A stretch of 64,000 nt of DNA from contig PNAE01000013.1 in assembly GCA_003169895.1 (NCBI GenBank), positions 126,948 through 190,947 on the forward strand. Direction: 5' to 3'. Positions within the stretch are counted from its first letter, which is position 1. Every line of letters starts with the position of its first letter. This DNA comes from Gemmatimonadota bacterium. Lineage in GTDB: Bacteria > Gemmatimonadota > Gemmatimonadetes > Gemmatimonadales > GWC2-71-9. The position numbers and the translations under genes were made by a program. Below the pieces are notes generated by a model that saw nothing but the letters and a program-made list of their open reading frames with translations, made no database searches and had not been told where the DNA came from. Shown here piece by piece: positions 1-9,373 of the stretch.

Positions 1-23
1 TTTCTCGTCTCTCGCCTCTCGGC

Positions 24-1775
24 CTACTGCTGACACGCTCCGTGCGGGTCAGTCATCTTCTTGCCGTCAACGACGAGACGATGATCGAGGTCCGCCACTC
101 GCACTGCGAGATCGAAGATCATGCGGTCGAGGTTCGCCATGTGATCGTAGCGGATGTATTGTGGCTCGTCGGTAACCTGGTGGTAGTCGGCGTGGCCGCC
201 CGTCGTGAAGAACACCACGGGAATCCCCCACGCGGCATACATCGCGTGGTCGCTGCGACAATAGATGTTCTGCGGGTGACCGTTGGCATCCAGCGCGTAG
301 TCGAACTTGAAGCCGTAGCTCTTTCCCTTGTTGACCTCCGCAGCCAGATCGCCGAGCTCGGTGGACAGGCGGCGAGACCCAACCAACTGTACGTACTTGT
401 CGGCGCCATGCAGCACCCCGCCCTCCTTCTCGCGTCCTGTCACGTCCGTAGCTGCGCCACGACCGACCATGTCGATGTTGATCTCGGCGACGATCGAGTC
501 GCGCGAAACAGTGGGATGATCGGTGAAGTACCCCGAGCCCCACATTCCGTGCTCCTCGCCGGCGTGCCAGATGAACAGGATCGAACGCTTCGGCTTGACC
601 GGTCCCTTCGCGAACGCCTCCGCCATCTCCAGCACCGAGACCGTTCCGGACCCATCGTCATCCGCCCCGTTGTAGATGGAATCGGGACGCGACGGGTAGA
701 TCTTCCTGAGCGAGTCGATCCCGGCGTTGATCGAGGTCCACTCGTCGGCCGTGATCGGCGCCGGGTGACCGCCCTCGGCGCCCGCTGGGCGTCCGATCGT
801 ATTGAATACCTTGAGCGAGTCGTGCTCGGCGACGAGCTGCTTGGAGAATCCGACGTGATCGCTGTGCGCACCGATCGCGATGTACTCGCCACGGAGCTTC
901 GGATCGGAGCCGGGCAGGATCGCAATCACGTTGCGGCCGGGAAGCCCCGGAGCGCGGGTGTAGCGCAGGTCGGTGGTGACCGGCTTGCCGACCTGGCCCT
1001 TGGTCAGGCCCGACACCGGCCCACCAAAGATCGCCTCGACCACTGGTGTGGTAACGAGCAGGATCGGCGCGCGCTGCGGACCCTCGGTCGCAGGCGGCTT
1101 CATCGTGGACGACGGCGACGTGTAGAACTTGACCAGCGGTGGCGACAGGGAATCGCCCTGCAGGTTCAGCGTGCCCGCCGCACCGGCCAGGGCGCGGCGG
1201 AAGGCCTTGTAGGCCTCCGACTGGGTCACAGCCTGCTGCGCCTCGGCGGACAGCCGCGGCCCGTTCTGCAACAACAGCAGCTTGCCGGCGACCGCGGCAG
1301 AATCGAGCGACGTCAGCGTGTCGGTGACCATCCCGCCGTATATGACCGGAATGTTGGTGATGTGCTTCGCCGTCTCGTCGCCGATCGCGATGAACCGATT
1401 GCCGATCGGGAACACCGCATCGCCCGCGGTGAGCGTCGATGCGGGATCGATCGACGTCTGCCAGATGGGGAAGTCCTGATAGTAGCCGTCGGTTCCGCCG
1501 GGCTTGAGCCCAAGGCGCCGGACCTCGCTTTCCACGTACGCCACGGCCTTGAGGTGGTATGGCGTACCGACATCCCGCCCCATCATCGAATCATCGGAGT
1601 ACTTGTATAACCGCGTCATCAGATCGCCAGACGTGATACCCGGTACGGTTGCCGGGCCGACGTACTTGATCGGCAGCGGTTTACCGGCGCCCTGGGCGCC
1701 GAGCGAACTGGCGAGGGCGGCCGTCAGCGCGAGCCCACCCAGACCGCAAGTGACATTCACGCGAGACTGCAGCAT
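24..1775 (-). CDS. Secreted M28-family zinc aminopeptidase with PA domain
   Basis: Predicted exported metallo-aminopeptidase of family M28. The first ~28 residues form a signal peptide (basic start, hydrophobic core, cleavage near LGAQ-GAG). A protease-associated region follows at about residues 110-260. The M28 catalytic core is visible as GAHSDHVG (metal-binding His/Asp), GADDDGSGT (bridging Asp), HAGEEHGMWGS (catalytic and metal Glu), DMVGRG, and a late H near GGHADYHQ. I chose the ATG at 1775 because it directly precedes the signal peptide; a GTG at 1832 would add 19 residues. It is a stand-alone gene downstream of moaA on the same strand, probably feeding on extracellular peptides. The exact substrate is unknown. 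Confidence 0.88.
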   Translation of the reverse strand: MLQSRVNVTCGLGGLALTAALASSLGAQGAGKPLPIKYVGPATVPGITSGDLMTRLYKYSDDSMMGRDVGTPYHLKAVAYVESEVRRLGLKPGGTDGYYQDFPIWQTSIDPASTLTAGDAVFPIGNRFIAIGDETAKHITNIPVIYGGMVTDTLTSLDSAAVAGKLLLLQNGPRLSAEAQQAVTQSEAYKAFRRALAGAAGTLNLQGDSLSPPLVKFYTSPSSTMKPPATEGPQRAPILLVTTPVVEAIFGGPVSGLTKGQVGKPVTTDLRYTRAPGLPGRNVIAILPGSDPKLRGEYIAIGAHSDHVGFSKQLVAEHDSLKVFNTIGRPAGAEGGHPAPITADEWTSINAGIDSLRKIYPSRPDSIYNGADDDGSGTVSVLEMAEAFAKGPVKPKRSILFIWHAGEEHGMWGSGYFTDHPTVSRDSIVAEINIDMVGRGAATDVTGREKEGGVLHGADKYVQLVGSRRLSTELGDLAAEVNKGKSYGFKFDYALDANGHPQNIYCRSDHAMYAAWGIPVVFFTTGGHADYHQVTDEPQYIRYDHMANLDRMIFDLAVRVADLDHRLVVDGKKMTDPHGACQQ

Positions 1776-1883
1776 CGAGTCGATCCGGACGTTGAAGGGA
1801 TGAACGAATTGCGCGATTGTTGGGTAAGACACACAATGGACGGGAAAGGTCGCAAGGAGGTTTCGATCCGGCTGACCCGGGGC

Positions 1884-2915
1884 TTACCCGCCCCGGACAT
1901 GCATTTCGCGTCGAGGATCGGCGCGCAGCCCCTCCAGGGGCACCAAAATGCCCCGGTCACCCATTGCCACGCGTGCCTCGGCGCCACGATCGGTGCGCGC
2001 CTCCCACGTCCGGGTGACCAACCCGGCCAGCTCGGCGTCGGTGGCACCTTGCCGCAAGGGTTCACGGAGGTCAACACCGTGCTCGGCGTACAGACAGACG
2101 AACAACGTCCCATCCGCCGTGACTCGCGCGCGGTCACAGTCGCGGCAAAATGGCGCCGTCGTGGAGGCGATTACCCCGGCCACGAGGCCGTCTCCGAACC
2201 GCACTCGCTCCGCCGGGGCGTGCCGATCGCCGATGCGCGACACCGACTCCGCTGGACCGAACGCACGTTCGAGCACGGCAATCACCTCACCGCGCGAAAA
2301 CACTTCCTCGCTCCGCCACCGTGTCGCACCGCCAACGTCCATGTACTCGATGAATCGTGGCTCGATCCCGCGTGATCGAGCGAACCGCGCAATCGGCACG
2401 ATCTCGTCGTCGTTGTAGCCTCGCACCACCACCGTATTCAGCTTGATGCCGGTGAATCCAGCGGCGAGGGCGGCGTCGATACCGGCGACAACATCGGCGT
2501 GGCGGCTGCTCTTGGCGAACGCGGTCATCCGTTCGGCATGCAGTGTGTCGAGACTGATCGTGATGCGATCGAGCCCCGCGGCCTTCAATGCTGCGGCCAG
2601 CGGTGCCAGCAGCAGTCCATTCGTCGTCAGCGCGACCTCTCGCACTCCGGTGAGGACTTTGACCATTGCAATGAGGCGATCGAGGTCGCGCCGCAGCAGC
2701 GGCTCTCCGCCGGTGAGGCGGATCTTGCCCGCACCGAGCTGCGCGAAGACCCCGGTGAGCCGGGTGACTTCCTCGAACGACAGCAGCGACGCACGCGGCA
2801 GCCAGGCATAGTCATCTTCCGGCATGCAATAGCGACAGCGGAGATTGCAGCGATCGGTTACCGAAATCCGCACCGCCCCGAGCGGCCGTTGCAGGCGATC
2901 GAGCACCGGTTTCAT
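1884..2915 (-). CDS. moaA: GTP 3',8-cyclase MoaA (molybdenum cofactor biosynthesis)
   Basis: Radical-SAM enzyme that, with MoaC, converts GTP to cyclic pyranopterin monophosphate in the cytoplasm. The N-terminal 4Fe-4S motif is CNLRCRYC (Cys-x3-Cys-x2-Cys, residues ~23-30) and is followed by LTGGEPL. The C-terminal second cluster site appears as FCRDCDRARV followed by a further Cys about 14 residues on. The protein ends in Gly-Gly, the C-terminal dipeptide known to be needed for activity in this family. Length (343 residues) is normal. Its ATG overlaps the moaE stop (ATGA), so it is the last gene of the HU-moaD-moaE-moaA unit. moaC is not in the window. Confidence 0.96.
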   Translation of the reverse strand: MKPVLDRLQRPLGAVRISVTDRCNLRCRYCMPEDDYAWLPRASLLSFEEVTRLTGVFAQLGAGKIRLTGGEPLLRRDLDRLIAMVKVLTGVREVALTTNGLLLAPLAAALKAAGLDRITISLDTLHAERMTAFAKSSRHADVVAGIDAALAAGFTGIKLNTVVVRGYNDDEIVPIARFARSRGIEPRFIEYMDVGGATRWRSEEVFSRGEVIAVLERAFGPAESVSRIGDRHAPAERVRFGDGLVAGVIASTTAPFCRDCDRARVTADGTLFVCLYAEHGVDLREPLRQGATDAELAGLVTRTWEARTDRGAEARVAMGDRGILVPLEGLRADPRREMHVRGG

Positions 2916-3352
2916 GGCGGATTCGCGATCAGTCCGCCGGGCGCCGTCGGATCGACCCAGGCTTCCGTCCCATCGGCGTATTGCTCGCGCTTCCAGATCG
3001 GAACGTGGCGCTTGAGGTCATCGATCACCCACCGACAGGCGTCGAATGCTGCGTCGCGATGACTGGCGCCGACGGCGACAGCGACGGCGACCTCGCCCAC
3101 GCTCAATTCGCCCAGACGGTGCCGTACCGCCACCTGGACCGCCCAACGGCGCTCGGCATCGGCGACGATGCCGGCACAGATCTGCTCCGCCATCGGGCCG
3201 TAGGCGCTGTAGTGGAGGGAAACGACCCGCCGGCCCGCGTGACGATCGCGCACCAGGCCGGTGAACGTCACGACGGCGCCGCGATCCGGCGCCACAACCG
3301 AGGCGACAAGTGCCGCCGCGTCAATCGCTTGGGATGTGAGATAGGACATCAT
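2912..3352 (-). CDS. moaE: Molybdopterin synthase large subunit MoaE
   Basis: Catalytic subunit of molybdopterin synthase, which inserts the dithiolene sulfurs into precursor Z using the MoaD thiocarboxylate. Visible family features are GAVVTFTGLVRD near the N-terminus, the HRLGELSVGE and HRDAAFDACR segments, and the active-site KRHVPIWKRE stretch with its conserved lysines. The start is one of two adjacent ATG codons (3352 or 3349), one base after the moaD stop; a longer open frame upstream lies inside moaD and is ignored. The stop overlaps the moaA ATG. About 146 residues, normal for MoaE. Confidence 0.95.
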   Translation of the reverse strand: MMSYLTSQAIDAAALVASVVAPDRGAVVTFTGLVRDRHAGRRVVSLHYSAYGPMAEQICAGIVADAERRWAVQVAVRHRLGELSVGEVAVAVAVGASHRDAAFDACRWVIDDLKRHVPIWKREQYADGTEAWVDPTAPGGLIANPP

Positions 3353-3353
3353 G

Positions 3354-3599
3354 TCAACCACCCGCCAACGGCGGCAGCAGGGCCAGCTCGTCGCCGGGAT
3401 GCAGCGCCGTCCCGGGCTCGCCCTGCGCCATGTTGACCGCAACAAATGGCTGCGCCGGAAGTGACGCGCCCCCCGGAAGACCCCGGAGGGCGACGATCAA
3501 GTCCGCGACGCATGCACCGGACGGCAACATCACCTCAACCTGGTCCGATCCAAACAGTTCGGCGTAGCGCGCGAACAGCCGAACCACATACCGTGTCAC
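3354..3599 (-). CDS. moaD: Molybdopterin synthase sulfur-carrier subunit MoaD
   Basis: Small ubiquitin-like sulfur carrier of 81 residues. It shows the RLFARYAELFG start typical of MoaD and ends in LAGG, the Gly-Gly tail that is adenylated and thiocarboxylated before sulfur transfer by MoaE. It starts with GTG at 3599, and this GTG overlaps the stop codon of the upstream HU-like gene (GTGA). Translation is therefore probably coupled to that DNA-binding protein, which is an unusual partner for moaD. Confidence 0.94.
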   Translation of the reverse strand: MTRYVVRLFARYAELFGSDQVEVMLPSGACVADLIVALRGLPGGASLPAQPFVAVNMAQGEPGTALHPGDELALLPPLAGG

Positions 3600-3931
3600 T
3601 CGTCGTCGTCCATCTCCGACTCATCCGGCTCGTATTCCTCGTGCGCCACCAGAGCCCGTAACTCCTTGCTGGGCTTGAAGACCGGCACGGGGCGCGCCGC
3701 GACTTCGACGGGATCACCGGTCCGTGGATTGCGGGCCATGCGAGTCTTGCGCCGGCGGATCTTGAACGTGCCGAATCCGCGAACCTCAATGTTGTGCTGA
3801 TCGTGCATCGCCAGCTTGACCGCGTCGAGAAATGCATCGACCACGCGGGCGCAATCCTTCTTCGAGATCATCGGGCCAGAGGTCCGGGCGATCGCGGCAG
3901 TCACTTGCTCAACGAGATCGGCTTTCGTCAT
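3596..3931 (-). CDS. HU/IHF-family DNA-binding protein with acidic C-terminal tail
   Basis: Histone-like dimeric nucleoid protein of 111 residues. The HU/IHF signature GFGTFKIRRRKTRMARNPRTG is clear at residues ~52-72, followed by the beta-arm and FKPSKEL. The last ~15 residues are strongly acidic (EYEPDESEMDDDE), a tail that canonical ~90-residue HU lacks. ATG at 3931 is preceded by GAGGGAGCG as ribosome-binding site; the longer open frame upstream runs into carA and is rejected. First gene of a unit with moaD-moaE-moaA. The tail may modulate DNA binding, but that is inference. Confidence 0.93.
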   Translation of the reverse strand: MTKADLVEQVTAAIARTSGPMISKKDCARVVDAFLDAVKLAMHDQHNIEVRGFGTFKIRRRKTRMARNPRTGDPVEVAARPVPVFKPSKELRALVAHEEYEPDESEMDDDE

Positions 3932-3987
3932 CGCTCCCTCGGCAGCGGGCGGGGTGAGGCGAGCCGGAAGCCTCACTTCAGGGCCGA

Positions 3988-4017
3988 TATGTACGACGCT
4001 TAAGCGTTGTCTGTCAA
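3988..4017 (-). promoter_or_regulatory. Promoter of the HU-moaDEA unit with palindromic spacer
   Basis: On the minus strand a perfect -35 TTGACA (4012-4017) is followed after 18 bases by TACATA (3988-3993), about 60 bases upstream of the HU-like gene. The -35 box overlaps the carA stop codon. The spacer holds the perfect 12-base palindrome ACGCTTAAGCGT (3996-4007), placed where a dimeric repressor or activator would act. The -10 match is weak, so promoter strength may depend on such a factor. Confidence 0.6.
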
Positions 4018-5147
4018 GAGGTTGCGGCGTTTTCGCCCAATCTCGTCCGCACGGCGGCCAGGAACTGGGCAAAGTGGGGATACGCGTCGTGGGGCCCCGG
4101 AGCCGCTTCCGGATGGTATTGGACCGCGAATACCGGCAGGTACCGGTGGCGCAGCCCCTCCACGGTCCCGTCGTTGAGGTTGAGGTGGGTGACCTCCAGA
4201 TCCGGTGCGCCACTGACCCCATCGGGCCCGCCTACGACGGCAAAACCATGGTTCTGGGTAGTGATCAGCACCCGGCCGGTGGCCAGGTCCTGAACCGGAT
4301 GGTTCCCGCCGCGGTGCCCGTATGACATCTTGGTGGTACTGCCGCCGAACGCGAGACCCAGCAGCTGATGCCCAAGGCAGATACCAAAGATCGGCAGGCC
4401 GGTCTCCGCCAGAGTGCGAATCGTCCGTTGGGCGTAATCGACAGCGCCCGGATCACCCGGACCGTTGGAGAGGAACACGCCAGCCGGATGACGCTCCAGC
4501 ACCTGTTCTGCAGTCGTTTCGGCCGGAACGACCTCGACGCGAAAGCCGGTGCGCTCGAGCATCCGGACGATGTTGCGCTTGAGGCCATAGTCGAACGCGA
4601 CGACGAGCGGACCCTCGCCCTGCGTGTAGGCGACCCGGGTCGTGGCCCGAGACGCGAGATCGAGACCTTCCATCGACGGTGATGCCAGGAGTTGGGCGCG
4701 GAGCGCGTCGGTCGGCTCGCTGCCTTCGGCGATCACACCGCGCATTGCGCCGCGGTCGCGGATATGACGCGTCAGGCGGCGCGTGTCGACCTCGGTCACG
4801 ATCGGCACACCGGCGGCGGCGAGCCAATCCGCCAGCGAGCGCTTGCCCTGCCAGTTGGAATAGTGCCGCGCCAGTTCGCGAACCACGACGCCGCTCACCT
4901 GCGGCCTCGCGGATTCGTCATCGGTCAACGTGATGCCGTAGTTGCCGATCATCGGCGCGGTCATCACAACGATCTGGCCCAGGTAACTGGGATCGGTGAA
5001 CGTTTCCTGGTAGCCGGTGAGGTTTGTGGTGAAGACGACTTCACCGAATCCCGGTGCTCCGCGACCGACCAGGCGCCCGGCAAACCAGGCGCCGTCCTCC
5101 AACAAGACGAAGGCGGGACGACCAGTCCCGCCTGCGTGGTGTTGCAT
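4014..5147 (-). CDS. carA: Carbamoyl-phosphate synthase small subunit CarA
   Basis: Glutamine amidotransferase subunit supplying ammonia to CarB for carbamoyl phosphate (arginine and pyrimidine synthesis). The N-terminal CarA domain (ALLEDG-like start, TNLTGYQE, DPSYLGQ) is followed by a class I amidotransferase domain with the nucleophile elbow GICLGHQLLG (Cys) and the His/Glu of YHPEA near the C-terminus. 377 residues, full length. ATG at 5147 overlaps the secG stop (ATGA). No carB lies next to it. It ends the long operon; the next promoter overlaps its stop codon. Confidence 0.96.
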   Translation of the reverse strand: MQHHAGGTGRPAFVLLEDGAWFAGRLVGRGAPGFGEVVFTTNLTGYQETFTDPSYLGQIVVMTAPMIGNYGITLTDDESARPQVSGVVVRELARHYSNWQGKRSLADWLAAAGVPIVTEVDTRRLTRHIRDRGAMRGVIAEGSEPTDALRAQLLASPSMEGLDLASRATTRVAYTQGEGPLVVAFDYGLKRNIVRMLERTGFRVEVVPAETTAEQVLERHPAGVFLSNGPGDPGAVDYAQRTIRTLAETGLPIFGICLGHQLLGLAFGGSTTKMSYGHRGGNHPVQDLATGRVLITTQNHGFAVVGGPDGVSGAPDLEVTHLNLNDGTVEGLRHRYLPVFAVQYHPEAAPGPHDAYPHFAQFLAAVRTRLGENAATS

Positions 5148-5560
5148 CAGGGCTTCCGCCCAGCCGGTGGCGCGGGAGGCGGCGCCGTCGGGGCGGGTAC
5201 CGCAGTGCCCGGAGGTGCCGCGCCGGGTGGCGGCGGCGGCGTCAGGCCCGGAATGCCGGTCGCCGGGGCGGTCTGTTGCGGCGGCGGTCCCTGCCGGAGG
5301 CGCTTCTGCACCTCGGACGCGCCGGTGGCGCTCCGGTTGGATGATACGAGCGACAGGATCAAGGCGAGACCCATGAAGATGCCGCCAGTCCACCACGTCA
5401 TCCTTGTCAACAGGTTGGTCGCCTGCCGTCCGCCGAGCACCTGCGAAGTCGTGCCACCGCCGAGCGAAGCCAACCCGCCGCCCTGACCGGCCTGGAGCAA
5501 GACCACGGCCGATAGCAACAGGCCATCGAGGATCATTATTACAAGCAAGAAGCCGAACAT
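5147..5560 (-). CDS. secG: Preprotein translocase subunit SecG with proline-rich tail
   Basis: Membrane component of the SecYEG translocon. Two transmembrane segments are visible (about residues 2-23 and 52-70), separated by the glycine-rich GQGGGLASLGGG loop typical of SecG. After residue ~88 the protein continues as a 45-50-residue tail made mostly of Pro, Ala and Gly, longer than in the common ~75-110-residue SecG. ATG at 5560 has an AAGGG-type ribosome site upstream. It follows gap-pgk-tpiA, a neighbourhood seen in many bacteria. Confidence 0.93.
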   Translation of the reverse strand: MFGFLLVIMILDGLLLSAVVLLQAGQGGGLASLGGGTTSQVLGGRQATNLLTRMTWWTGGIFMGLALILSLVSSNRSATGASEVQKRLRQGPPPQQTAPATGIPGLTPPPPPGAAPPGTAVPAPTAPPPAPPAGRKP

Positions 5561-5647
5561 CCTGTGTCCCTTGGAGTTAGCCTGATCAACCTAATCGCGT
5601 GTCGGGTTGGCCTCAATCCCGGAACACACGCGCGCCGGCAGGACTGC

Positions 5648-6394
5648 CTACGGGCCTACCGCACAGATCCGCGCCCAGCCGTCCGGATCAAGTGAGGCGC
5701 CACCGACGAGGACACCGTCTACTTCGGGCTCGGCGACCAGCTGCGCGACGTTGCCCACGTTGACCGACCCGCCATAGAGCACCCGCGTGTCCCGTGCGAA
5801 TCCGAGGTCGACCAGCACCATGCGAATCGCTGTGTGCACGACCACCGCGTCCGACGGAGTGGCAGTGCGACCGGTGCCGATCGCCCAGACGGGTTCGTAC
5901 GCAATCACCAGGTCCGCACCAGCCGTCACGTTTGCGAGTCCGGTTCGCAGCTGTCGCGTCACAGTCGCCTCGGTCTCCCCGCGCTCGCGCTCGGCCAGCT
6001 GCTCACCCACGCACAACATCGCCTGCAGGCCGCCATCGAGCACTGCGCGCACCTTGCGGTTGGTTTCCGTATCGGTCTCCCCGAACACGTGGCGCCGCTC
6101 ACTGTGGCCCACGAGTGCCGCCGACGCACCGGCACCGCGTGCGAGCGCCACCGACGTGGCGCCGGTGAAAGCGCCCTTCGCTTCCCAGTAAACATCCTGG
6201 ACGCCAACGAGGTCGTGCTCGTGCCCGCGCAGCCGCTCCGCGGTCGCTTCCAATGACACCGCCGGCGGAAAGAACATCACGGTCCTGCCGTGACGAGGCG
6301 TGTCAATGGCGAGAAACCGGTCGAGGAAGGTCCGTGCCTCGCCCGGGCCGAGGTGCATCTTCCAGTTGGCGGCGAACAGGAGAGGTCGCGACAT
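5648..6394 (-). CDS. tpiA: Triosephosphate isomerase
   Basis: Glycolytic interconversion of dihydroxyacetone phosphate and glyceraldehyde-3-phosphate. Catalytic Lys in ANWKMH near the start, catalytic His in VGHSERR, and catalytic Glu in YEPVWAIGTG are all present; the phosphate-binding LYGGSVN is near the C-terminus. 248 residues, normal length. ATG at 6394 shares a base with the pgk stop (TGATG), so it is coupled to pgk. An alternative GTG lies one codon earlier. Confidence 0.97.
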   Translation of the reverse strand: MSRPLLFAANWKMHLGPGEARTFLDRFLAIDTPRHGRTVMFFPPAVSLEATAERLRGHEHDLVGVQDVYWEAKGAFTGATSVALARGAGASAALVGHSERRHVFGETDTETNRKVRAVLDGGLQAMLCVGEQLAERERGETEATVTRQLRTGLANVTAGADLVIAYEPVWAIGTGRTATPSDAVVVHTAIRMVLVDLGFARDTRVLYGGSVNVGNVAQLVAEPEVDGVLVGGASLDPDGWARICAVGP

Positions 6395-7587
6395 CACGCG
6401 TCGTCGAGCGCGGCGACGCCGGGCAGTGGTTTGCCTTCCAGAAACTCGAGCGACGCACCGCCGCCCGTGGATACATGAGTGACCTGATCTTCGAGCCCAG
6501 CGGCGGCGATCGCCGCCGCTGAATCGCCACCACCGACGATCGTCACCGCGCCCGCGCGGGTGGCCGCGGCGAGCGCACGCGCCACACCCAACGTGCCGCG
6601 ATCGAACGGCGGCGTCTCGAATACCCCCATCGGACCGTTCCAGATCACCGTCTTCGCAGCGGCGATGCAGTCCGCAAAGAGTTGCAGCGAGGCATCATCG
6701 ATGTCGTACACGCCCCAGCCCGAGGGAACCTGATCGCGCGACACCTCGCGCGTCGGAGCGGAGCCATCCAGGCGCTGCGCGATTACGGCGCCGCTCGGCA
6801 ACACCAGCTTGTCGCCTGCCTGCTGCAGCAGCGACTTCGCCATGTCAACGCGGTCGGGTTCGACCAGGGAGGTGCCCGTTTCGAGTCCCATCGCCTTGAA
6901 GAAGGTGCACGCCATCGCGCCGCCGATCAGGATGCGGTCGACCTTCGGCAGGAGCGATTCGACGAGATCGATCTTCCCGGAAATCTTTGCGCCACCGAGA
7001 ATCGCGACGAACGGCCGGGCCGGATGATCCACCGCCTCCCCCAGGAAACGCAGTTCCTTTTCCATCAGCAGCCCGGCCACCGCCGGCTTCAATCGGTGCG
7101 CGATCGCTTCAGTGCTCGCGTGCGCTCGATGCGCCGATCCGAATGCGTCATTGACATACATATCGCCGAGCGCCGCGAACCGGTCGGCCAGGGCCGGGTC
7201 GTTCTTCTCCTCGCCGGGATAGAAGCGCGTGTTTTCCCCGAGCGCCACGCCGCCCCGGGGCAGGTGCCGGACCTCGGACACCGCATCGCTGCTGGTCGGA
7301 TCGGCGAGGAATGCGACCGGAAATCCGAGCAGCTTTTCCAGTACGCGCACCAATGGCCTGAGCGAATACCGGGGGTCGGGCACGCCCGCGGGGCGGCCGA
7401 GGTGCGACAGCAGCACCACGCGCGCGCCCCGGTCATGCAGCAACTGGATCGTCGGGAGGCTGGCGCGGATCCGGGTATCATCGGTCACCGTGCCGCCGCT
7501 CATCGGCACGTTCAGGTCGACTCGCACGACGACGCGCTGGCCGTCGAGCTGCGTCCCGTCGAGCTGCGCCAGCGTCCGCTTGCTCAC
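6394..7587 (-). CDS. pgk: Phosphoglycerate kinase
   Basis: Transfers the acyl phosphate of 1,3-bisphosphoglycerate to ADP. Visible motifs are RVDLNVPM near the N-terminus, LLSHLGRP, the substrate-binding [13 protein letters not shown] region, [11 protein letters not shown], and the nucleotide-binding GGGDSAAA near the C-terminus. 397 residues. The start is the GTG at 7587, which overlaps the gap stop codon (GTGA); the open frame extending upstream lies inside gap. Middle gene of gap-pgk-tpiA. Confidence 0.97.
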   Translation of the reverse strand: MSKRTLAQLDGTQLDGQRVVVRVDLNVPMSGGTVTDDTRIRASLPTIQLLHDRGARVVLLSHLGRPAGVPDPRYSLRPLVRVLEKLLGFPVAFLADPTSSDAVSEVRHLPRGGVALGENTRFYPGEEKNDPALADRFAALGDMYVNDAFGSAHRAHASTEAIAHRLKPAVAGLLMEKELRFLGEAVDHPARPFVAILGGAKISGKIDLVESLLPKVDRILIGGAMACTFFKAMGLETGTSLVEPDRVDMAKSLLQQAGDKLVLPSGAVIAQRLDGSAPTREVSRDQVPSGWGVYDIDDASLQLFADCIAAAKTVIWNGPMGVFETPPFDRGTLGVARALAAATRAGAVTIVGGGDSAAAIAAAGLEDQVTHVSTGGGASLEFLEGKPLPGVAALDDA

Positions 7588-8594
7588 TGATGCGCGCCGA
7601 TGTACCTGATCATGTCGACACAGCGTGCGGAGTAGCCCATCTCGTTGTCGTACCACGACGAGATGTGCACCAGCGTCCCGTCAACAACGTTGGTGGAGAG
7701 CGCATCCACCGTGCTCGAGGCCAGGTTCCCGATGTAGTCCACGGAAACCAGCGGTTCATCACTCACGCACAGCACGCCCTTGAGCGGTCCAAGCGCGGCG
7801 GCCCGGAACGCCGCATTGACCGCCTCGGCGTCCGTCGGGCGTTCCACCGTGCAGATGAGCTCGACGATCGACACGTCCGCGGTCGGGACCCGCAGTGCAA
7901 TCCCGTCGAGCTTGCCCTTCACCTCGGGAATGACCAGTGCCGTCGCCTTGGCCGCGCCGGTCGATGTCGGGATGATCGACAATGCGGCGGCGCGAGCGCG
8001 GCGCAGGTCCTTGTGCGGCAGGTCGAGAATGTGCTGATCATTGGTATAGCTGTGCACCGTGGTCATGAACCCGCGCACGAATCCAAACGATTCCCGAATC
8101 ACCTTCACAACCGGGACGAGGCAATTCGTGGTGCATGAGGCGTTGGAAATGACGTGATGCCTGGCCGGGTCGTACTCCAGGTGATTGACGCCGTAGACGA
8201 ACGTCTTGTCCTCTCCCTTGGCCGGTGCGGTGATCATCACCTTCTTCGCGCCGGCGTCGATGTGCTTGGCGGCGGATTCACGATCGGTGAAGCGCCCGGT
8301 GGATTCGATCACGAGGTCGACGCCGAGGTTCCCCCACGGCAGTTTGGCCGGGTCCTTTTCCGAGAGCACCTTGATGCGGTCGCCATCAACGTCTAGCCCA
8401 TCCCCCGATACGCTCAATGCGCAGGGGAAATGTCCGTGCACGGAATCGTACTTGAGAAGGTGCGCCAGCGTCGCGGTGCTGGCCAGGTCGTTGACGGCAA
8501 CGAAGTCGATATCGTCGTCGCCCCGCACCTTCGCGGCGCGCAGGATGTTCCGCCCGATCCGGCCGAACCCGTTGATACCCACCCGTATGGTCAT
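7584..8594 (-). CDS. gap: Type I glyceraldehyde-3-phosphate dehydrogenase
   Basis: NAD-dependent glycolytic dehydrogenase. The Rossmann start [11 protein letters not shown], active-site Cys in [10 protein letters not shown], catalytic His in VHSYTNDQ, and the C-terminal WYDNEMGYS are all intact. 336 residues. ATG at 8594 was chosen because the protein aligns from [11 protein letters not shown]; about 240 further open codons upstream lie over comF. It starts 2 bases after the comF stop and overlaps pgk at its end. Confidence 0.97.
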   Translation of the reverse strand: MTIRVGINGFGRIGRNILRAAKVRGDDDIDFVAVNDLASTATLAHLLKYDSVHGHFPCALSVSGDGLDVDGDRIKVLSEKDPAKLPWGNLGVDLVIESTGRFTDRESAAKHIDAGAKKVMITAPAKGEDKTFVYGVNHLEYDPARHHVISNASCTTNCLVPVVKVIRESFGFVRGFMTTVHSYTNDQHILDLPHKDLRRARAAALSIIPTSTGAAKATALVIPEVKGKLDGIALRVPTADVSIVELICTVERPTDAEAVNAAFRAAALGPLKGVLCVSDEPLVSVDYIGNLASSTVDALSTNVVDGTLVHISSWYDNEMGYSARCVDMIRYIGAHQ

Positions 8595-8596
8595 GA

Positions 8597-9373
8597 TTAC
8601 CGTCTCAGCGAAAAAGGAATGGGCCACCGCCAGCCACGAGCGGCGACAGTGCCGGATGCAGCCGCGCCTGCCAATGGGAGCGGCGCACGAGCGAACGTCA
8701 CTGCACGGACGCGGTCTGCGCCGCGATCGAGCAACTCCGCAGCTGCCGAACATAATGTGGCCCCGGTCGTGAACACATCGTCGACGAGGATGGCCGTTCT
8801 GGTATTGTGCTCCGCCGTGAAGGCTTCCGCCAGATTCGCGCGCCGGCTTTCCGGCGTGAGCCGGGTCTGGGTCGGCGTTTCCCGGACGCGCCGCAGGCGG
8901 TCCGGCCGTACCGGCAGACCGGTCATGGCGCCCAGGGCCGCAGCGAGCCGTTCGGCCTGATTGTACCCCCGCTGGCGTCGACGCCGGCGCGCAAGCGGCA
9001 CCGGGACGAGATCCGCATCCCCGGCATCCGCTACCAGCGGCACCATGCGCCACGCGAAGCTTTCCGCCAGCCGCCACCATCCCTGATACTTGAACCGGTG
9101 CACCAGCCGGCGCACGACGGGATCGAGCAGTACCGCGCTCCGGACCGGACCGAAGTCCGGTGGCCACTCGGGGCAGAGCCTGCATTGGAGCCCGAGCGGT
9201 GCCGGCTCGCCGCACGTGGGACACATTGGCGGATCGATGCGGCGCCATCGGGAACGGCACACGTCGCACACCAACGGGTCGCGCCGGTCGCGCACTGGAC
9301 CGAAGCACTCGCAGCACTCCGCCGGCAGCAGCCAGCGTTCGACATGCGTCGCGAGGTCAGTCCAGGCGACCAT
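8597..9373 (-). CDS. ComF-family phosphoribosyltransferase-like protein
   Basis: ComF homologue of 258 residues. The N-terminal half has four Cys pairs of a zinc-binding region (CCECFG, CDVC, CPTCGEP, CRLCPE). The C-terminal half carries the PRPP-loop motif [11 protein letters not shown], preceded by [13 protein letters not shown]. In naturally competent bacteria ComF acts in DNA uptake; its enzymatic role is uncertain in other bacteria. ATG at 9373 overlaps the 3' end of aroE by 17 bases. Confidence 0.9.
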   Translation of the reverse strand: MVAWTDLATHVERWLLPAECCECFGPVRDRRDPLVCDVCRSRWRRIDPPMCPTCGEPAPLGLQCRLCPEWPPDFGPVRSAVLLDPVVRRLVHRFKYQGWWRLAESFAWRMVPLVADAGDADLVPVPLARRRRRQRGYNQAERLAAALGAMTGLPVRPDRLRRVRETPTQTRLTPESRRANLAEAFTAEHNTRTAILVDDVFTTGATLCSAAAELLDRGADRVRAVTFARAPLPLAGAAASGTVAARGWRWPIPFSLRR

